Source: Clostridiales bacterium (GTDB taxonomy: Bacteria > Bacillota > Clostridia > Lachnospirales > Lachnospiraceae). Taken from it: a stretch of DNA of 32,510 nt. The DNA lies in NCBI GenBank assembly GCA_021204025.1, contig JAJQAC010000010.1:1-32510 (forward strand). The letters run 5' to 3'. A program made the translations under genes and the position numbers. Below the pieces are notes generated by a model that saw only the letters and a program-made list of their open reading frames with translations, did no database searches and had not been told where the DNA came from. Positions 23,797-31,930 of the stretch are shown here, in pieces. Every line of letters starts with the position of its first letter. Position 1 is the first letter of the stretch.

Positions 23797-23827
23797 AAGG
23801 AAAATCGAGCGATTGGAGGTGACCGAA

Positions 23828-24670
23828 ATGCCGAGACCAACAAAATGTCGGATGATCTGCCGCTTTCCCCAGACTCTGGAATTTATTCCGGTAAGGAGTG
23901 AGGATGAGAGCGAACCGGTGATTCTGACTGTGGATGAATTTGAGACGGTACGCCTGATTGACAAGGAAGGATTATCCCAGGAAGAGTGCAGCAAACGGAT
24001 GCAGGTCGCCCGGACAACCGCGCAGAAGATCTATAATTCTGCCAGGCTGAAGATAGCGACCGCCCTGGTAGAGGGATTGCCGTTAAAGATCGAGGGCGGA
24101 GAATATCAGCTGTGTGACGGCTGGAATCGGTCCTGCGGGTCCGCGAACTGCCGTAAGCAGAAACTTTATCAGATTTACCAGAAATCGAAAGGAGAAACGA
24201 TTATGAGAATAGCGGTTACTTATGAAAATGGTCAGATTTTTCAGCATTTTGGCCGTACAGAGCAGTTTAAGATTTATGACACTGAGGATGGAAAGATCGT
24301 ATCCTCGGAGGTAGTCAGCACCAATGGCGAGGGTCACTGTGCGCTGGCGGAGATTCTGCGGGCGCTGCAGGCGGATGTGCTGATCTGCGGCGGGATCGGA
24401 GGGGGCGCACAGGCGGCGCTGAACTCCCTGGGCATTAAACTGTACGGTGGAGTGAGCGGAGACGCTGACGCGGCGGCACAGGCGCTGCTTGAGGGAACGC
24501 TTGCTTATGTGCCGGATGTGCGGTGCAGCCATCATGAGGAGCATCACCATGGGGAAGGGTGCGGAGAGCACCATCATGGAGAGGGCTGCGGTGGCCATGG
24601 AGGACATCATCATGGGGAAGGCTGCGGCGGTCATCATTACGGAGAGGGCTGTGGGAATCATGCGGAGTAG
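23828..24670 (+). CDS. DUF134 (UPF0251) DNA-binding domain fused to a NifX/NifB-type domain with His/Cys-rich tail
   Basis: 280 residues in three parts. Residues 1-125 are a UPF0251/DUF134 protein, with MPRPTKCRMIC, LTVDEFETVRLIDKEGLSQEECSKRM and a sigma-like HTH (VARTTAQKIYNSARLKIA). Residues 126 to about 230 are a dinitrogenase iron-molybdenum cofactor-type domain (MRIAVTYENGQIFQHFGR, LICGGIGGGAQAALNSLGI), a fold that binds metal clusters. Residues about 233-280 are four HHHGEGCG-like repeats likely to bind metal. ATG 23828 has GGAGG. The two domains are often separate genes. It may sense iron or cluster status and bind the GGCATATGCC operator upstream of itself; this is inference. Confidence 0.88.
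   Translation: MPRPTKCRMICRFPQTLEFIPVRSEDESEPVILTVDEFETVRLIDKEGLSQEECSKRMQVARTTAQKIYNSARLKIATALVEGLPLKIEGGEYQLCDGWNRSCGSANCRKQKLYQIYQKSKGETIMRIAVTYENGQIFQHFGRTEQFKIYDTEDGKIVSSEVVSTNGEGHCALAEILRALQADVLICGGIGGGAQAALNSLGIKLYGGVSGDADAAAQALLEGTLAYVPDVRCSHHEEHHHGEGCGEHHHGEGCGGHGGHHHGEGCGGHHYGEGCGNHAE
24203..24670 (+). other. Possible internal translation start giving the NifX-type domain alone
   Basis: An in-frame ATG at 24203 begins exactly at the NifX domain (MRIAVTYENG) and is preceded by AAAGGAG at the right distance. A separate 155-residue product could be made besides the fusion. This may be an active start or the relic of two formerly separate genes. Confidence 0.5.
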
Positions 24671-24810
24671 CAGGGAATTTCCCGCAGAATAACTTCGATG
24701 CATAGTCTTGAAGTAAGAAAAGAAAATTATGAAAGGGAACCAGAAACAGTAGGAAAGTATGACAGAGGCGGTAAAAGTCGAAGTCGGAAATAATTTAGGA
24801 GGATATTCAT

Positions 24811-25185
24811 ATGGCATTAAAATTTTATATCTGTGAGCATTGCGGAAATATTATCATGAAAGTGAAGGATCAGGGAGTTCCGGTGATGTGCTGCGGTCAG
24901 AAGATGAAGGAGATCATTCCGGGGACGACCGACGCCGCAGTAGAGAAGCACGTTCCGGATTATAGGGTGGAAGGAAATCTTGTCAAGGTTAACGTAGGCT
25001 CCGTTGATCACCCGATGCTGGATGTACACTATATTGAATGGATTGCCCTGAAGACAAAAGAGGGTGTGCAGATCAAGTACTTAAAGCCGGAGGAGAAACC
25101 GGCCGCGAGTTTCGCTCTCAGCGAGGAAGATGAAGTCGAGGAAGTTTACGCGTACTGCAACCTGCATGGTCTGTGGAAAGCCTGA
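24811..25185 (+). CDS. dfx: Desulfoferrodoxin (superoxide reductase)
   Basis: A 124-residue two-iron protein that reduces superoxide to hydrogen peroxide without making oxygen. The N-terminal desulforedoxin centre is C8, C11, C27 and C28. The catalytic centre II is H47, H67, H73, C116 and H119, all present (EKHVP, VDHPM, VHYI, YCNLHGLW). Length is normal. AGGAGG lies upstream. Electrons normally come from rubredoxin, encoded nearby. No own strong promoter was seen in the 140 bp after the DUF134-NifX gene, so co-transcription is possible. Confidence 0.97.
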   Translation: MALKFYICEHCGNIIMKVKDQGVPVMCCGQKMKEIIPGTTDAAVEKHVPDYRVEGNLVKVNVGSVDHPMLDVHYIEWIALKTKEGVQIKYLKPEEKPAASFALSEEDEVEEVYAYCNLHGLWKA

Positions 25186-25220
25186 TGATCCGGTAAGATT
25201 CATAACCAGCCATGATTTCG

Positions 25221-25254
25221 GACGCCTGTTGAAGAGAGATCTTTGACAGGCGTC
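25221..25254 (+). terminator. Stem-loop after dfx, possible terminator
   Basis: GACGCCTGT pairs perfectly with ACAGGCGTC around a 16-nt loop, 35 nt after the dfx stop. No T run follows, so function as an intrinsic terminator is doubtful. Confidence 0.45.
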
Positions 25255-25334
25255 AGGTATTGTAACAGGAGACAAGAATCAGAAGTTTTTCGTAACTATT
25301 TGAGCCGTAGCAAAGCGGCAGAATGGGGATTCAT

Positions 25335-26039
25335 ATGGAAAATACCATAAAAATTCACGGTTTACAAAAGTTATCCATGGTTGATTATCCTGGAAAGATC
25401 GCTGCTACGGTATTTACGGGCGGCTGCAATCTGCGCTGTCCGTTTTGTCATAACGCCCTGCTGGTGACGCGGCTTTCGGAATCGCCGGAACTGGATACTG
25501 AGGATATTCTGCAATTTCTTCACAAGCGCAGAGGTTTGCTGGATGGTGTTGTTCTGTCCGGTGGCGAGCCGCTTCTCCAGGAGGGAGTGATGGAATTCTT
25601 ACGGGCGGTCAGGGAGCTGGGATTTCTGATTAAAGTTGATACGAACGGGTGTTATCCGGAGGTTCTTGCTGATATTCTGGACAGGGGGCTGGCGGATTAT
25701 ATCGCGATGGATATCAAAAACACTCCGGAGAAATATGCTCGGACGACGGGGATTCCCTGTTTTGATATGAAACCGGTTAAGGAAAGCGTGAAGATTCTGA
25801 TGGAAGGCCGGACAGACTATGAGTTTCGCACTACGGTTATCCGGGAATTTCACACGACGGAAGATATTACTGCAATCGGGCGCTGGCTTAAGGGAGCGCC
25901 GCGATATTTTCTACAGAACTTTGAGGATTCGGGAAATCTCATCGGCGCGGGGTTTCAGGGGTTTTCACTGGGTGAGATGGAGGCGATGGCTGCGGCTGCC
26001 GGACCTTATTTTGAACAGGTTAAGATTCGAGGGCTCTGA
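25335..26039 (+). CDS. nrdG: Anaerobic ribonucleotide reductase activating protein (radical SAM, NrdG-like)
   Basis: A 234-residue radical SAM enzyme that makes the glycyl radical on NrdD using a [4Fe-4S] cluster and SAM. The cluster motif CNLRCPFC gives C31, C35 and C38. VLSGGEPLLQ and YIAMDIKNTPEKY are typical. It belongs to the YjjW/NrdG-like longer activases common in Clostridia rather than the 150-residue E. coli form. ATG 25335 has GGGGA five bases before it; ATG 25323 lacks a ribosome binding site. It precedes nrdD by 280 bp, and nrdD has its own promoter. Confidence 0.9.
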   Translation: MENTIKIHGLQKLSMVDYPGKIAATVFTGGCNLRCPFCHNALLVTRLSESPELDTEDILQFLHKRRGLLDGVVLSGGEPLLQEGVMEFLRAVRELGFLIKVDTNGCYPEVLADILDRGLADYIAMDIKNTPEKYARTTGIPCFDMKPVKESVKILMEGRTDYEFRTTVIREFHTTEDITAIGRWLKGAPRYFLQNFEDSGNLIGAGFQGFSLGEMEAMAAAAGPYFEQVKIRGL

Positions 26040-26235
26040 TTTGGTTCCTGAGGCGAATCGCTTTTTGGTTGTGTATCGGATTAAAAAAATGGTGATTAAA
26101 AAATAAGAGCATTGGAGCATAGGGTTTCAGTGTTCTTTTTGATTTTGCTGCCATTTCCGGAACTGACGGCAGTGGAAGAGATGACAGGGAGTGGTTATCT
26201 GATAAACAGGATAATCAAGATATTGTATTTTCACG

Positions 26236-26263
26236 TTGACACAGAATCAATATATGGTATAAT
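26236..26263 (+). promoter_or_regulatory. nrdD promoter
   Basis: TTGACA (26236-26241), a 16-bp spacer and TATAAT (26258-26263), both perfect hexamers, about 55 bp before the ATG. I looked for paired NrdR boxes and did not find a convincing pair. Confidence 0.85.
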
Positions 26264-26318
26264 AGAACCCGGACTCAAATTTGGAACTTTTGCTTTGGAA
26301 ATACGGGGAGGAGTTGTT

Positions 26319-28769
26319 ATGTACCAGGTAACAAAGAGGGATGGCACGATCGCTGATTTTGATCTGACAAAGATCAGCAGAGCGATCACAAAAGCATTTG
26401 AAGCCACAAACACAGAATATACACCGGACATTATTGATTTTATCGCGTTGAAAGTAACGGCCAACTATCAGGGAAAAGTCAAAGATGGCCAGATTACTGT
26501 GGAGGATATCCAGGACAGCGTTGAGGCTGTCTTATCACGCGCCGGCTATGAGGAAGTTGCCAAGGCATACATCCTGTACCGTAAGCAGCGGGAAAAGATT
26601 CGCAACCTGAAGACTACCATGCTGGACTATAAGGACCTGGTGGATAATTATCTGCAGATCAATGACTGGCGGGTAAAAGAAAATTCGACGGTTACTTACT
26701 CTGTGGGTGGGCTGATTCTCTCAAATTCCGGAGCAATTACTGCCAATTACTGGCTGAGCGAGATCTATGATCCTGAGATTGCCAATGCCCATAAAAGCGG
26801 CGATATTCATCTGCACGACCTGTCTATGCTGACCGGGTACTGCGCGGGGTGGAGTCTGAAACAGCTGATCGAGCAGGGGCTGGGCATCCCCGGAAAGATT
26901 AATTCCTCACCGGCCAGCCATTTATCCACGTTATGTAATCAGATGGTCAATTTCCTCGGTATTATGCAGAATGAGTGGGCCGGCGCGCAGGCATTTTCCT
27001 CTTTTGATACTTATCTGGCGCCTTTTGTCAGGGTGGACAGACTTTCGCAGAAAGAAGTAAAGCAATGCATTCAGTCATTTATTTACGGAGTGAATACCCC
27101 AAGCCGCTGGGGGACGCAGGCACCGTTTTCTAATATCACGCTTGACTGGACGGTTCCGGCAGATCTGGCGCATCTTCCGGCCATTGTTGGCGGTAAGAAG
27201 ATGGATTTTACTTATGGCGACTGCAAAAAAGAAATGGATATGATCAATAAGGCGTTTATTGAGATCATGACAGAGGGCGACGCGGTGGGTCATGGATTCC
27301 AGTATCCGATTCCTACGTACTCGATTACAAAGGATTTTGACTGGAGCGATACCGAAAATAACCGGCTTCTCTTTGAGATGACGGCGAAGTACGGGACTCC
27401 GTATTTTTCCAATTATATTAACTCGGATATGGAGCCTTCGGACGTCCGGTCCATGTGCTGCCGTCTGCGTCTGGATCTGAGGGAACTGCGCAAGAAATCC
27501 GGCGGATTCTTTGGTTCCGGCGAATCGACTGGCTCCGTCGGTGTGGTAACGATTAATCTGCCCCGCATTGCTTATCTGTCGGAGACGCCGGAGGAGTTTT
27601 ATCAGAGACTGGATCGGATGATGGATATCGCGGCGCGTTCGTTAAAGACAAAGCGCACGGTGATCACCCGTCTGATGGAGGCGGGGCTGTATCCTTATAC
27701 GAAACATTATCTTGGCAGTTTTGACAATCATTTTTCTACCATTGGACTGATCGGTATGAATGAAGCGGGGCTGAACGCCAGATGGCTGCGTAAGGATCTG
27801 ACACATCCGGAAACGCAGGCGTTTGCAAAGGCTGTCCTGAACCATATGCGGGAGCGCCTGTCGGACTATCAGGAGCAATACGGCGATCTTTATAACCTGG
27901 AAGCGACGCCGGCGGAATCGACGACTTACCACCTGGCAAAGCATGATAAGGAACGGTATCCGGATATCATCACCGCTGCCAGGAGTGAGGAGGATACGCC
28001 GTACTATACCAATTCCTCTCATCTGCCGGTAGGCTTTACCGAAGATATCTTCGAAGCGCTGGCGATCCAGGATGATTTGCAGACTTTGTATACCTCAGGT
28101 ACGGTTTTCCACGCGTTTCTGGGCGAAAAACTGCCGGACTGGAAGGCAGCCGCCAGTCTGGTGCGTAAGATTGCTGAAAACTTTAAATTGCCTTATTATA
28201 CCATGTCGCCTACTTATTCGATTTGCCATCAGCACGGATATCTGACAGGGGAGCAGCCGGTCTGTCCGTATTGCGGCGCGGCTACGGAGGTATGGAGCCG
28301 GATTACCGGGTATTATCGCCCGGTCCAGAACTGGAATGACGGCAAGGTTCAGGAATTTGAGGACAGGAGGGAATATGTACCGGAGACCTCTGAGATTGAG
28401 GGACGCCGTTTGAGTGACCGTGAAAGCATGGCAGTTTCTTCGGGTAAACTGTTTGCGGATAAACCATCTGCTGATACACAGTCTGCCGATAAACGGTCCG
28501 CTGATACTCAGAAAAAGACATCTGTGGCTGGGAAGAAGGACCAGATGCTTTTATTTACTACTACAACCTGCCCGAACTGTAAAATCGCCAGATATGAACT
28601 GGATGACGCGGGCGTATCTTATGAAGTCAGGAATGCCGAGGAGTGGCCGGAGCTGGTAGAAAAGTATGGGATCCGCCAGGCGCCGACATTAGTTGTTCTT
28701 GAGGGCGGTGTCGCGGAGAAATTTGTAGGCGCGGGAGCGATCCGGCAGTTTGCCTGTGCCGGATCCTGA
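26319..28769 (+). CDS. nrdD: Anaerobic (class III) ribonucleoside-triphosphate reductase with C-terminal glutaredoxin domain
   Basis: 816 residues. It reduces NTPs to dNTPs by glycyl radical chemistry under anoxia. An N-terminal ATP-cone covers about 1-95 (VTKRDGTIADFDLTKI). The large catalytic barrel follows. CHQHGYLTGEQPVCPYCG is the zinc site, and SRITGYYRP holds the radical glycine G664. A low-complexity linker (repeated SADTQ/SADKR, about 715-735) then leads to a glutaredoxin-like domain (743-816) with C751-P-N-C754 and QAPTLVVLEGG. Usual length is 700-730, so the last 100 residues are an addition. GGGGAGGAG and the promoter fix the start; the frame is open to 26112, but that part precedes the promoter. 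Confidence 0.94.
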   Translation: MYQVTKRDGTIADFDLTKISRAITKAFEATNTEYTPDIIDFIALKVTANYQGKVKDGQITVEDIQDSVEAVLSRAGYEEVAKAYILYRKQREKIRNLKTTMLDYKDLVDNYLQINDWRVKENSTVTYSVGGLILSNSGAITANYWLSEIYDPEIANAHKSGDIHLHDLSMLTGYCAGWSLKQLIEQGLGIPGKINSSPASHLSTLCNQMVNFLGIMQNEWAGAQAFSSFDTYLAPFVRVDRLSQKEVKQCIQSFIYGVNTPSRWGTQAPFSNITLDWTVPADLAHLPAIVGGKKMDFTYGDCKKEMDMINKAFIEIMTEGDAVGHGFQYPIPTYSITKDFDWSDTENNRLLFEMTAKYGTPYFSNYINSDMEPSDVRSMCCRLRLDLRELRKKSGGFFGSGESTGSVGVVTINLPRIAYLSETPEEFYQRLDRMMDIAARSLKTKRTVITRLMEAGLYPYTKHYLGSFDNHFSTIGLIGMNEAGLNARWLRKDLTHPETQAFAKAVLNHMRERLSDYQEQYGDLYNLEATPAESTTYHLAKHDKERYPDIITAARSEEDTPYYTNSSHLPVGFTEDIFEALAIQDDLQTLYTSGTVFHAFLGEKLPDWKAAASLVRKIAENFKLPYYTMSPTYSICHQHGYLTGEQPVCPYCGAATEVWSRITGYYRPVQNWNDGKVQEFEDRREYVPETSEIEGRRLSDRESMAVSSGKLFADKPSADTQSADKRSADTQKKTSVAGKKDQMLLFTTTTCPNCKIARYELDDAGVSYEVRNAEEWPELVEKYGIRQAPTLVVLEGGVAEKFVGAGAIRQFACAGS

Positions 28770-28810
28770 TCGATAGGCGGCAGGATGAAAAGCCGGAAAC
28801 AGGTAATAAA

Positions 28811-28849
28811 GACAGGGAGCAGACAGTGATTTGTCGGCTCCTTGTTTTT
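28811..28849 (+). terminator. nrdD terminator
   Basis: CAGGGAGC (28813-28820) pairs with GCTCCTTG (28837-28844) with one G-U, followed by TTTTT, 40-80 nt after the nrdD stop. Confidence 0.85.
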
Positions 28850-28870
28850 ATGAGCACGGGCGGATATGGA

Positions 28871-28996
28871 AATTTTGCAGCTGACGCTGCATCCGCCCGG
28901 CGCAGCGAGTATGAGGCGAAAAAGCCGCCTCCTACTCGATCACAGAGTCGGATAAGGAATTTTGCGGCTTATGCCGCCTTCTACTTGATCACAGAG
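28871..28996 (+). repeat. Interspersed structured repeat, copy 2, with partial internal duplication
   Basis: 28871-28967 matches 6981-7077. The main hairpin here is fully paired except for one T-C mismatch (CGAGTA-T-GAGGCG with CGCCTC-C-TACTCG). A 24-bp segment (28924-28947, GCCGCCTCCTACTCGATCAC then AGAG) recurs with two changes at 28973-28996. The stretch 28850-29138 holds no convincing gene. Confidence 0.85.
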
Positions 28997-29109
28997 GAAA
29001 AATCTCTTATAAATCAACAAATCCATAAAAATTTCTGTTTTCCTGTATTTTTTTGTATACAGGCTGTCTGGCGAAACAAAATTCCATTTACAAGAAAATA
29101 ATTATAGAT

Positions 29110-29130
29110 ACTTCTATTATTAATAGAAGT
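29110..29130. repeat. 21-bp near-perfect palindrome
   Basis: ACTTCTATTA and TAATAGAAGT flank a single central T. It lies between the interspersed repeat and the truncated lyase gene. It could be an orphaned operator or a remnant of a mobile element. Confidence 0.7.
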
Positions 29131-29138
29131 GACAGAAT

Positions 29139-29657
29139 TTGCTAACAGGTCAAAATTTTATTAAAATTACCTCACAAAACGATAAGAAACTTTCCAACAT
29201 TATGATCCGCGATGAGGATATGAGAAAGGTATGGCTGAGCCGCCATTATAACTTTGACAACCCGCTCAGCATTGCTGCGGCGCAGGCAGCCTATGAGAAG
29301 GGCAGTGACTGGGTGCAGGAGCTCCGGGCGTACCTGGATGAGAATTTCCGCTTCACACAGGAGTATCTGGCGGAGCATCTGCCGAAGGCGAAATTCCGTA
29401 TCTCCGAGGCGACTTATCTTGCCTGGGTGGATCTGAACGCGTATTTTGAGCCGGATGAGCATCTGCCGTTATTCTTTGCCTATAAGGCGGGCGTGCTCCT
29501 GGAGGGAGGCAATATGTTCGTACAGAAGTCCGACGGCTTCATCCGTCTGAATCTGGCCTGCCCGAAGGCGACACTTGCGGAAGGGTTAAAGCGCATCTGC
29601 GAGGCAGTGAATACGAAGCATACCGAGAAGTATCTGGGCGAAGACGCAGCAAACTAA
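29139..29657 (+). pseudogene. 3' remnant of a PatB/MalY-family C-S lyase gene
   Basis: From about 29193 the frame matches the C-terminal third of PatB-type PLP enzymes (SNIMIRDEDMRKVWL, LPKAKFRISEATYLAWVDLNAYF, GFIRLNLACPKATLAEGLKRI). It lines up with residues from about 245 onward of the intact paralogue at 30673. The whole large domain, including the PLP lysine, is missing, so it cannot be catalytic. Sequence before 29190 has no similarity to the family, placing a breakpoint there. The frame begins at TTG with no ribosome binding site. Confidence 0.85.
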
Positions 29658-29677
29658 ACAGGAGAAACTATGGGGCT

Positions 29678-29707
29678 TATCCCTGTTTCACCTGTGAGAC
29701 AGGGATA
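29678..29707. repeat. Hairpin between the two decayed genes
   Basis: TATCCCTGTTTCA pairs with TGAGACAGGGATA over 13 bp with one G-U and a 4-nt loop. It shares TGTGAGACAGG with the hairpin at 22361-22415. No T run follows. Confidence 0.75.
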
Positions 29708-29733
29708 TCAATTCAGAAAATCAGGAGAAAGTC

Positions 29734-30264
29734 ATGAAAGAACGAAGTGAGAAAAATTATAAGGCGCTCGCGCTGATGCCAATGCTGTTGTTCCTTGTCT
29801 TATATGTAGGGTGTGGGATCGTCTTTACGATTATGGGAAAGAGCAGTCCGTTCAGCATTATGTCGCGCTATACGGCGATACTGATCACCATTATGGTGGC
29901 GCTGCTCTGCTATGATACAAAGACCTCTGTCAATGACAAGCTGGAAGTATTCTGCCGGGGATATGGCAGTCAGGGAGTGGGTCTCCTGGCGATCATTATC
30001 TCTGCCCCGATTGCCAAAGAACTCGGAGGAAAGTATAAGATCGCGCCGAAGAGACTGGCGAGCCTTCTGGATATCTTTGCCTGCGCGGCTCTGATGCTGG
30101 TGCCGCACGACAGCGCGGTACTGCTGGTGTCGCAGTATGGCGGCGCATCGTATGGTGAGATTATCCGCTGGCAGTTCTATCCGGTTCTGCTGTTACTCTT
30201 CACCGTATGTACGATTCAGTTTGGTCTGCTGCGGACAAAAGATGAGAAAAATGCGTCTGTATGA
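29734..30264 (+). pseudogene. NhaC-family antiporter gene with a large internal deletion
   Basis: 176 residues, against about 430 or more for the family. Residues 1 to about 80 fit the N-terminus of NhaC-type Na+/H+ antiporters (KALALMPMLLFLVLYVGCGIVF, then TSVNDKLEVFCRGYG). Residues about 83-176 fit the C-terminal end (IISAPIAKELGGKYKIAPKRLASLLDIFAC). The central transport core is absent, joined in frame. CAGGAGA precedes the ATG, so a small membrane protein may still be made, but transport is not expected. I rely on memory of the family for this alignment. Confidence 0.7.
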
Positions 30265-30382
30265 CGAGGGAGCAGAAGCGGAGCACCTTTTCAGGTCAGA
30301 TGAAACAGAAGTGTTTCGGCAGTAACGTTAAGATACAGGAAACGATAAGATCTGTTTTTTAAGATATTTCAGGAGGAAGAAA

Positions 30383-30640
30383 ATGAAGGTAAAAGTAATC
30401 GGAAGCAGCTTTTGTCAGGACACGTTGTTTGCCATTATCAAACTGAAAGAAAAAGGCGCACAGGTTGAGTTTCGCAATCTGTCCACAGATTTTTCCGCAT
30501 TGAAAGAATTTTTAAAGCTCAGGGAAAGCAGCCCGCTTTATGATGCGGTAAAGGCAAATGACGGGATCGGGATGCCGTTCTTTGAACTGGAGGATGGCAC
30601 TCAGACGCTTGATCTGCAGGAAGTATTGGGACGTTTATAA
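30383..30640 (+). CDS. Glutaredoxin-like monothiol protein
   Basis: An 85-residue thioredoxin-fold protein. The active-site turn is SSFCQDT with a single Cys (C11), and the cis-Pro loop is GIGMPFFELEDG. It resembles small glutaredoxin-related proteins of Clostridia; function could be thiol transfer or cluster handling. AGGAGGAAG precedes the start. patB follows 32 bp later, so the two are probably co-transcribed. Confidence 0.85.
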   Translation: MKVKVIGSSFCQDTLFAIIKLKEKGAQVEFRNLSTDFSALKEFLKLRESSPLYDAVKANDGIGMPFFELEDGTQTLDLQEVLGRL

Positions 30641-30672
30641 ACAGGAGTTGAGAAGAATACAGGGGTGAAGAT

Positions 30673-31866
30673 ATGACAAAACAGGAGTTTCTGGAAAAAT
30701 ATCTGGTAGAGCGTCATGGGACTCATTCGATGAAATGGGATGGTCTGAAGGATAAGTTCGGCGAAGAAGATCTGCTGGGTATGTGGGTTGCGGATATGGA
30801 GTTTTCGACCTGTGACGCGATTAAGGAAGTGCTGCAGGAGCGGGTACAGCACGGTGTGTTCGGTTATACGGTTGTGCCGGACAGTTATTATGAGGCGCTT
30901 TCTAACTGGATGGAAAGAAAACATCATTTTCCAATCAAAAAGGAATGGGTTCGGTTCTCTCAGGGCTGCGTGACCGGGATCGCCTGGTCGATCGGCGCGT
31001 TTACCCGGCCGGGAGATGCCTGCATGATCCTGACACCGGTCTATTATCCGTTCCACAATGTCGTTACAAACAATGACCGTAAACTGGTAAAAGTAAAGCT
31101 GAATTATGATAACGGCTATTTTACGATGAATTACGACGCGATTGAAAAAGCGATCACGGAAGAGAAGGTAAAGATGCTGATCCATTGTTCCCCACAGAAT
31201 CCGGCCGGACGTGTCTGGACGGAAGAAGAGATGGACCGGTTGCTCGCGATCTGCGAGAAGCATCATGTACTGGTGGTAAGTGATGAGATTCATCAGGATC
31301 TGGTACTGGAGGATGTGCCTTTTGTGCCGGCTGCGGCGGTATCCGGCGGGAAATATCAGGATATTATCATCACGCTGAATTCCGCGTCGAAGGATTTCAA
31401 TCTGGCGACACTGCTTCATTCTCATATTATTATCACCAATGAGAAACTTCGTGAGATCTATGACCGTTTCGCGTCCGGTATGAACCGGACGGAGATCAGC
31501 GTTATGGGAATGCTGGCGACCGAGACAGGTTTTAATCATGGCGAAGAATGGCTGAACGCGGCGCTCGGAGTCATTCGTGACAATTATCATTATTTAAAAG
31601 ACACGCTGGCAGAGAAGCTGCCCAAAGCGACGGTCTGCTGTCTGGAGGCGACCTACCTGCCGATGATCGACCTGAGAGCTTATGTGGATCCGGAAAACAT
31701 CGTGAAGGTTGTCCAGGGGCGGTGCCGCCTGGGTGTGGACTACGGCGAATGGTTCGGCGAGGATTATAAAGGATTTATCCGCATGAATCTGGCGACGGAT
31801 CCTGCTTATGTGGAGCAGGCAGCAGAGAGGCTTGTCCGCGAATGCTTAAAGGAAGAAAAGAACTAA
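30673..31866 (+). CDS. patB: PatB/MalY-family PLP enzyme (cystathionine beta-lyase / C-S lyase)
   Basis: A 397-residue fold-type I PLP enzyme. MalY/PatB signatures are seen: MWVADMEFSTCDAI near the N-terminus, YYPFHNVV, CSPQNPAGRVWTEEE, SDEIHQDLVL, and SASKDFNLATL with PLP lysine K240. It probably cleaves cystathionine or other cysteine S-conjugates to pyruvate, ammonia and a thiol; a transaminase role cannot be excluded. GGGGTGA precedes the ATG. A RidA gene follows, which fits because the lyase releases reactive enamine/imine intermediates. Confidence 0.92.
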   Translation: MTKQEFLEKYLVERHGTHSMKWDGLKDKFGEEDLLGMWVADMEFSTCDAIKEVLQERVQHGVFGYTVVPDSYYEALSNWMERKHHFPIKKEWVRFSQGCVTGIAWSIGAFTRPGDACMILTPVYYPFHNVVTNNDRKLVKVKLNYDNGYFTMNYDAIEKAITEEKVKMLIHCSPQNPAGRVWTEEEMDRLLAICEKHHVLVVSDEIHQDLVLEDVPFVPAAAVSGGKYQDIIITLNSASKDFNLATLLHSHIIITNEKLREIYDRFASGMNRTEISVMGMLATETGFNHGEEWLNAALGVIRDNYHYLKDTLAEKLPKATVCCLEATYLPMIDLRAYVDPENIVKVVQGRCRLGVDYGEWFGEDYKGFIRMNLATDPAYVEQAAERLVRECLKEEKN

Positions 31867-31930
31867 AAAGGCTCCTGAGATGATCTCAGTGAAACTATTA
31901 AACAAAGAAAACGCAGGAGGTAATTTTATC

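Noticed and set aside
26236-26260. NrdR box at the nrdD promoter
   Set aside because: CAATATAT gives only a partial match to the NrdR consensus, and no second box at the expected helical spacing was found.
26112-26318. 69-residue upstream extension of NrdD
   Set aside because: A perfect TTGACA-16-TATAAT promoter lies inside it, and GGGGAGGAG precedes ATG 26319, where the family N-terminus begins.
28826-29101. Open frame of 91 residues across repeat copy 2, and a minus-strand frame over copy 1
   Set aside because: Both translate the same repeat in different frames and directions, and neither has a ribosome binding site at its start.
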